Shown here: piece by piece, positions 5,817-8,889 of the stretch
Layout: every line of letters starts with the position of its first letter
How positions within the stretch are numbered: position 1 is the stretch's first letter
Assembly: GCA_031551625.1 (NCBI GenBank)
Contig: JAVBNJ010000061.1
Span: 1-8,889, forward strand
Direction: 5' to 3'
Length of the DNA: 8,889 nucleotides
Source of the DNA: JAVBNJ01 sp031551625
GTDB taxonomy: Bacteria > Bacteroidota > Bacteroidia > Bacteroidales > UBA932
Notes under the pieces: model-generated
Told to the model about the DNA's origin: nothing
Database searches by the model: none
Seen by the model: the letters and a program-made list of their open reading frames with translations, nothing else
Made by a program: the position numbers and the translations under genes

Positions 5817-7070
5817 TTAGAAAAACAACTCCAGTATTGTTTGTGTCGCTCCACGGTGGCTTTCCACATAACGCTTGTTGCTGTTACCAAGCGTGTGGCA
5901 AAGAGTTGTATCAACTAACCAGTTAGTTAAGATGCCGGTTAATTCCTGTTCGGTAGCATAGGTGGCCGCACCGCCTGTTTCAATTAGTTCGCACGCTTCG
6001 CGAAACCGTTGGTAATTGGGTCCGAATACGACAGGAATGCCATACACCGCAGCCTCCAATGTATTGTGTATACCTGCGCCAAAGCCGCCGCCAATGTAGG
6101 CTACTGTGCCATACCGGTAGGCCGACGAAAGAATACCGATGGTGTCAATGATTAGTACACGTGCCGAATGGAGAATGGATTCGGAATCTTGAATTTTGAT
6201 ACTTGATACCTGAATCTCCGAATACCGCACTACACCAAACTTTTCGAACAATTTCACAATAGCTGCAATGTGTTCCTCGTGCACTTCGTGTGGAGCGATA
6301 ATTAATTTTGTAGTGGGCAGGTTGGCCAATGCAACTACCAACTTTTCTTCATCGGCAGGCCATGTGCTGCCTGCTACAATAGTGGGTTGCGTGTTGCAGA
6401 ATTGTTGTAAGGCGGGCAACTCTTTCGGGCTTTGCGCCAACTCCCATACGCGGTCGAAGCGTGTGTCGCCGGCCACTACCACATTAGTAATGCCAATGGT
6501 TTCCAGTAATTCTACCGATTCGTTGTTCTGTACAAACAAATAAGTATATGCCCGCAACATTGTACGGAAGAAACTGCCGTACCACTTAAAAAATGCTTGC
6601 TGTGGGCGAAAAATTGCAGAAATCACATACGTAGGCACTTGCTGTTTCTTTAAATTTTTCAACAGATAGTACCAGAAATCGTATTTTACGAACACGGCCA
6701 TTTTAGGCTGTACCAGTTGCACAAAGCGGCGGGCGTTCCGCGGCGTATCAATCGGCAGGTAAAACACCCAATCGGCGCCCGTATAATTCTTGCGTATCTC
6801 GTAGCCCGAGGGAGAGAAAAAAGTTAGCAGAATTTTATCGTCCGGGTGTTGGGAGCGGTAAGCCTCTATCAGCGGTCGCCCCTGTTCGAACTCCCCGAGC
6901 GAGGCGCAATGGAACCATACCACCGGAGATCCTTTGGGAACAGCAGCACGTAAGCGATCGAATAATTGGCGGCGGCCGTCGCGGAACAAACGTGCTTTGG
7001 TATTGAATGGCACTACAATACGCACAACCAGTGCATAGAGGTATAATCCTAAGAGATAAAATAATTGCAT
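5817..7070 (-). CDS. waaA: 3-deoxy-D-manno-octulosonic acid (Kdo) transferase
   Basis: WaaA (KdtA, glycosyltransferase family 30) moves Kdo from CMP-Kdo onto lipid A precursor at the cytoplasmic face of the inner membrane, starting the lipopolysaccharide core. The 417-residue product has an N-terminal hydrophobic segment (3-20), then WFHCASLGEFEQGRPLIE (52-69), whose Glu60 sits at the family's catalytic glutamate position. It also shows VFVKYDFWYYLL, GDTRFDRV, AGSTWPADEE, IIAPHEVHEEHI, and the C-terminal GGGFGAGIHNTLEAAVYGIPVVFGP block that binds the nucleotide sugar. Length is normal. Between VRYSE and RVLIIDTIG lies an odd Ser/Ile/Gln stretch (QVSSIKIQDSESILHS) encoded by repeat-like DNA. 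It is divergent from rfbA across a shared promoter region. Confidence 0.96.
   Translation of the reverse strand: MQLFYLLGLYLYALVVRIVVPFNTKARLFRDGRRQLFDRLRAAVPKGSPVVWFHCASLGEFEQGRPLIEAYRSQHPDDKILLTFFSPSGYEIRKNYTGADWVFYLPIDTPRNARRFVQLVQPKMAVFVKYDFWYYLLKNLKKQQVPTYVISAIFRPQQAFFKWYGSFFRTMLRAYTYLFVQNNESVELLETIGITNVVVAGDTRFDRVWELAQSPKELPALQQFCNTQPTIVAGSTWPADEEKLVVALANLPTTKLIIAPHEVHEEHIAAIVKLFEKFGVVRYSEIQVSSIKIQDSESILHSARVLIIDTIGILSSAYRYGTVAYIGGGFGAGIHNTLEAAVYGIPVVFGPNYQRFREACELIETGGAATYATEQELTGILTNWLVDTTLCHTLGNSNKRYVESHRGATQTILELFF
6168..6220 (-). repeat. Dispersed repeat embedded in waaA
   Basis: This stretch of the gene contains GAATGGAGAATGGATTC and TTGAATTTTGATACTTGATA on the plus strand, which look like Bacteroidetes intergenic repeats rather than codons under protein selection. 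AATGGAGAATGGA is also present, on the other strand, in the repeat between rfbC and rfbB (8627-8640 region). The frame is kept open and encodes about 16 residues in a variable loop just before the conserved LIIDTIG strand. Confidence 0.55.
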
Positions 7071-7091
7071 ATATGATTGCTATCGCCGGTG

Positions 7092-7099
7092 CAAAGGTA
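7092..7099 (-). promoter_or_regulatory. Promoter -7 box for waaA
   Basis: TACCTTTG on the minus strand matches TAnnTTTG exactly and is followed by CA. It predicts a start near 7085, giving a leader of about 15 bases before the waaA ATG. The -33 region is A/T-rich without a clear TTTG. Confidence 0.5.
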
Positions 7100-7127
7100 G
7101 CTATTTTTTTTATAGCAGATTTTTTTG

Positions 7128-7135
7128 TAACTTTG
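7128..7135 (+). promoter_or_regulatory. Promoter -7 box for the rfb genes
   Basis: TAACTTTG matches TAnnTTTG exactly, predicting a start near 7142 and a leader of about 35 bases before rfbA. The -33 position falls in a T-run (7104-7111) without G. With the box at 7092-7099 on the other strand, this 106-base gap holds back-to-back promoters for waaA and the rhamnose genes. Confidence 0.55.
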
Positions 7136-7176
7136 TAAGATTAACTAAGGATTTAACTACTAAAAATTTCTCACGT

Positions 7177-8046
7177 ATGAAAGGAATTATTCTGGCCGGA
7201 GGTACGGCAACCCGCCTCTTCCCCTCGTCGAAAGCCATTTCCAAGCAAATTATGCCGGTGTACGACAAGCCGATGATTTACTATCCGCTGTCGACATTGA
7301 TGCTGGCCGGTATTCGTGAAGTGCTTATTATTTCGACTCCGCGCGATTTGCCGATGTTCCGCGAACTGCTGGGAACCGGTGAAAATTTAGGTATGAAGTT
7401 CGAATACATTGTGCAGGAAAAACCGAACGGACTGGCCGAAGCGTTCATTCTGGGCGAGAAATTCCTGAATGGCGAAGGCGGAGCATTAGTATTGGGCGAT
7501 AATATTTTCTATGGGCAAGGCTTCTCGGCCATGCTCAAGCGTGCCGACGAAATAGCTATGGGTAAAGGCGCCTGTATCTTCGGCTACTACGTGAAAGATC
7601 CGCGTGCGTATGGTGTGGCAGAGTTCGATGCAAACAACAAAGTGGTGTCGCTCGAAGAAAAACCGGCTAACCCGAAATCGAATTACGCCGTGCCCGGCTT
7701 GTACTTCTATGATAAAACGGTGTGCGAAAAAGCGCGTAACCTCAAGCCTTCGGCGCGTGGCGAATTGGAAATTACCGATTTGAACAAAGTCTATTTGCAG
7801 GAAGGTACGCTAACGGTAGAGTTATTCGGACGCGGCTTTGCATGGCTCGACACCGGCAGCGCCGACAATATGCTTGATGCATCGAACTACGTAGCAACAA
7901 TTCAGAACAGGCAAGGTTTTTATATCGCCTGCATCGAAGAAATTGCATGGCGTAACGGCTGGATTGATAAACAGCAGTTGCAAAAAATCGGCGCCACGAT
8001 GGACAAAACCGAATACGGAAAATATTTGTTGGATTTAGCGAAATAA
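7177..8046 (+). CDS. rfbA: Glucose-1-phosphate thymidylyltransferase
   Basis: RfbA (RmlA) joins dTTP and glucose-1-phosphate to make dTDP-glucose, the first step of dTDP-L-rhamnose synthesis, in the cytoplasm. The 289-residue product is of normal length. The nucleotide-binding N-terminus reads KGIILAGGTATRLFPSSKA (2-20), followed by SKQIMPVYDKPMIYYPLS, QEKPNGLAEAF (80-90), LGDNIFYG with the metal-binding Asp108, VVSLEEKPANPKSNYAVPGLYFYD, and RGELEITDLNKVYL. Many RmlA proteins have GSGTRL where this one has GTATRL (Ala11 for Gly); I regard this as a tolerated variant. It starts the plus-strand cluster; rfbC follows with only six bases between stop and ATG, so the genes are co-transcribed. Confidence 0.97.
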   Translation: MKGIILAGGTATRLFPSSKAISKQIMPVYDKPMIYYPLSTLMLAGIREVLIISTPRDLPMFRELLGTGENLGMKFEYIVQEKPNGLAEAFILGEKFLNGEGGALVLGDNIFYGQGFSAMLKRADEIAMGKGACIFGYYVKDPRAYGVAEFDANNKVVSLEEKPANPKSNYAVPGLYFYDKTVCEKARNLKPSARGELEITDLNKVYLQEGTLTVELFGRGFAWLDTGSADNMLDASNYVATIQNRQGFYIACIEEIAWRNGWIDKQQLQKIGATMDKTEYGKYLLDLAK

Positions 8047-8052
8047 TTGAGC

Positions 8053-8595
8053 ATGACGTTTACCGAAACAGCCATTAAAGGCGTATGGATTATAGACCCG
8101 AAGGTACACACCGATGCCCGCGGGTATTTTATGGAATCGTTCCGGCAGGACCTTTTTGAGCAACATATCGGCAAAGTGAATTTTATGCAGGACAACGAGT
8201 CTAAATCGTCGTACGGCGTGTTGCGCGGCCTGCATTATCAGTTGCCGCCGTTCGAACAAGCCAAGTTGGTGCGTGCCATTCATGGCCATGTGTTAGACGT
8301 GGTCGTTGATATTCGCCACGGTTCACCCACATTCGGTAAGCATGTCGCTATAGAATTGAGTGCCGACAATAAACGCCAGCTCTTTGTGCCGCGAGGCATG
8401 GCGCACGGCTTTGCGGTATTGAGCGAAACGGCTGTGTTTTCCTACAAAGTGGATAATGCCTATGCCCCGCAAGCCGAGCGGTCTATTCGCTACGATAGTG
8501 TGGGCATTGACTGGCAACTCCCGGCAGATAAAGTGCTGCTGTCGGAGAAAGATAAAGCAGCGCCGTTATTTAAAGAATTGAAAATGGAGAATTGA
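8053..8595 (+). CDS. rfbC: dTDP-4-dehydrorhamnose 3,5-epimerase
   Basis: RfbC (RmlC) epimerises dTDP-4-keto-6-deoxyglucose at C3 and C5, the third step toward dTDP-L-rhamnose. The 180-residue cupin protein shows DARGYFMESF (21-30), FMQDNESKSSYGVLRGLHYQ (44-63) with the catalytic His61, VVVDIRHGSPTFGK (83-96), FVPRGMAHGF (111-120), and FSYKVDNAYAP with Tyr131, followed by GIDW near Asp153. Length is normal (about 180-190). An in-frame TTG at 8047 directly after the rfbA stop would add two residues; I prefer the ATG at 8053. The last codons and the stop (LKMEN, TGA at 8593-8595) fall inside the inverted repeat that begins at 8578, so the repeat provides the C-terminus. Confidence 0.96.
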   Translation: MTFTETAIKGVWIIDPKVHTDARGYFMESFRQDLFEQHIGKVNFMQDNESKSSYGVLRGLHYQLPPFEQAKLVRAIHGHVLDVVVDIRHGSPTFGKHVAIELSADNKRQLFVPRGMAHGFAVLSETAVFSYKVDNAYAPQAERSIRYDSVGIDWQLPADKVLLSEKDKAAPLFKELKMEN

Positions 8596-8655
8596 GAATG
8601 GAGATTGAGGAGAACAAAAAAGAATTCTCCATTCTCCATTTTCAATTCTCAATTA
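8578..8655. repeat. Inverted repeat between rfbC and rfbB
   Basis: TTGAAAATGGAGAA (8578-8591) and its exact reverse complement TTCTCCATTTTCAA (8632-8645) form the arms. Further GAGAATGGAGA and TCTCCATTCTC words (8594-8604, 8626-8636) offer an alternative pairing. The loop contains an A-run (8614-8621). It covers the end of rfbC and the 71-base gap to rfbB. It could form a hairpin in the mRNA but lacks a T-run, so it is not an intrinsic terminator. It is the same repeat type as that embedded in waaA. Confidence 0.75.
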
Positions 8656-8666
8656 AACTATAAAGA

Positions 8667-8889
8667 ATGAAAAATATTCTCATTACCGGCGGTGCCGGAT
8701 TCATTGGTTCGCACGTGGTGCGTTTGTTCGCTAACAAGTACCCGAACTACACAATTGTCAACCTCGATGCGTTGACGTATGCAGGCAACTTAGCAAATTT
8801 GAAAGACGTAGAAAAAAAGCCGAACTACCATTTCGAAAAGGCAGATATCTGCGACTTTGGTGCGATTCTGAAAATCTTTGAAAAATACC
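8667..8889 (+). CDS. rfbB: dTDP-glucose 4,6-dehydratase, N-terminal part
   Basis: RfbB (RmlB) converts dTDP-glucose to dTDP-4-keto-6-deoxyglucose with bound NAD, the second step of dTDP-L-rhamnose synthesis. The frame opens at ATG 8667 and runs to the window edge (74 codons of roughly 350). The start MKNILITGGAGFIGSHVVRL carries the Rossmann NAD-binding glycine motif (G8, G11, G14), and VNLDALTYAGNLANL is the family's second signature, with Asp at the NAD ribose-binding position. ADICD follows at about residues 61-65. It lies 71 bases after rfbC, with the repeat in between. The remaining pathway gene rfbD is not in the window. Confidence 0.95.
   Translation, partial: MKNILITGGAGFIGSHVVRLFANKYPNYTIVNLDALTYAGNLANLKDVEKKPNYHFEKADICDFGAILKIFEKY

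Overview
The window looks like a chromosomal segment from a member of the Bacteroidetes, most likely Bacteroidales. Three things point there. The gene order yajC, YbbR-like gene, coaE, DUF5606 gene is typical of that group. Start codons lack strong Shine-Dalgarno sequences, and several upstream regions carry the Bacteroidetes-type promoter box TAnnTTTG. The intergenic DNA also contains short repeats common in these genomes (ATCTGTG arrays, CTAATTC arrays, GAATGGAGA repeats, and REP-like palindromes containing GTCGACCGGAG or GCTTCGCTATCGCC).

Layout. Bases 1-281 hold the N-terminal part of a secreted protein on the minus strand, cut by the window edge. Bases 282-1446 contain no convincing protein gene. 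They carry a REP-like palindrome, several short repeat families, and between about 939 and 1372 two adjacent structured segments that I read as candidate non-coding RNAs on the minus strand. The right-hand one (1200-1372) folds into a closing stem, an internal bubble and a long terminal rod, broadly like a 6S RNA. The left-hand one (939-1151) has a near-consensus promoter, a hairpin, a long imperfect rod and a final T-run. A 15-bp perfect hairpin terminator at 1391-1427 separates this region from the MFS gene.

Bases 1447-7070 hold seven minus-strand genes. In transcription order they are waaA (Kdo transferase), yajC (Sec accessory protein), a short YbbR-like membrane protein, coaE (last step of coenzyme A synthesis), a DUF5606 protein, a small outer-membrane beta-barrel protein, and an MFS transporter. 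yajC to the DUF5606 gene are tightly packed (gaps of 19, 1 and 63 bases) and probably form one operon. The barrel and MFS genes are 26 bases apart and probably form another.

Bases 7071-7176 are a divergent promoter region. To its right, on the plus strand, rfbA, rfbC and rfbB (partial) encode dTDP-L-rhamnose pathway enzymes. With WaaA on the other side, this is a cell-envelope polysaccharide neighbourhood: WaaA builds the lipopolysaccharide inner core and the Rfb enzymes supply a sugar nucleotide for surface glycans.

The protein genes are ordinary housekeeping and envelope genes. The parts worth a second look are the two candidate RNAs and the places where the dispersed repeats enter coding sequence (inside waaA and at the 3' end of rfbC).
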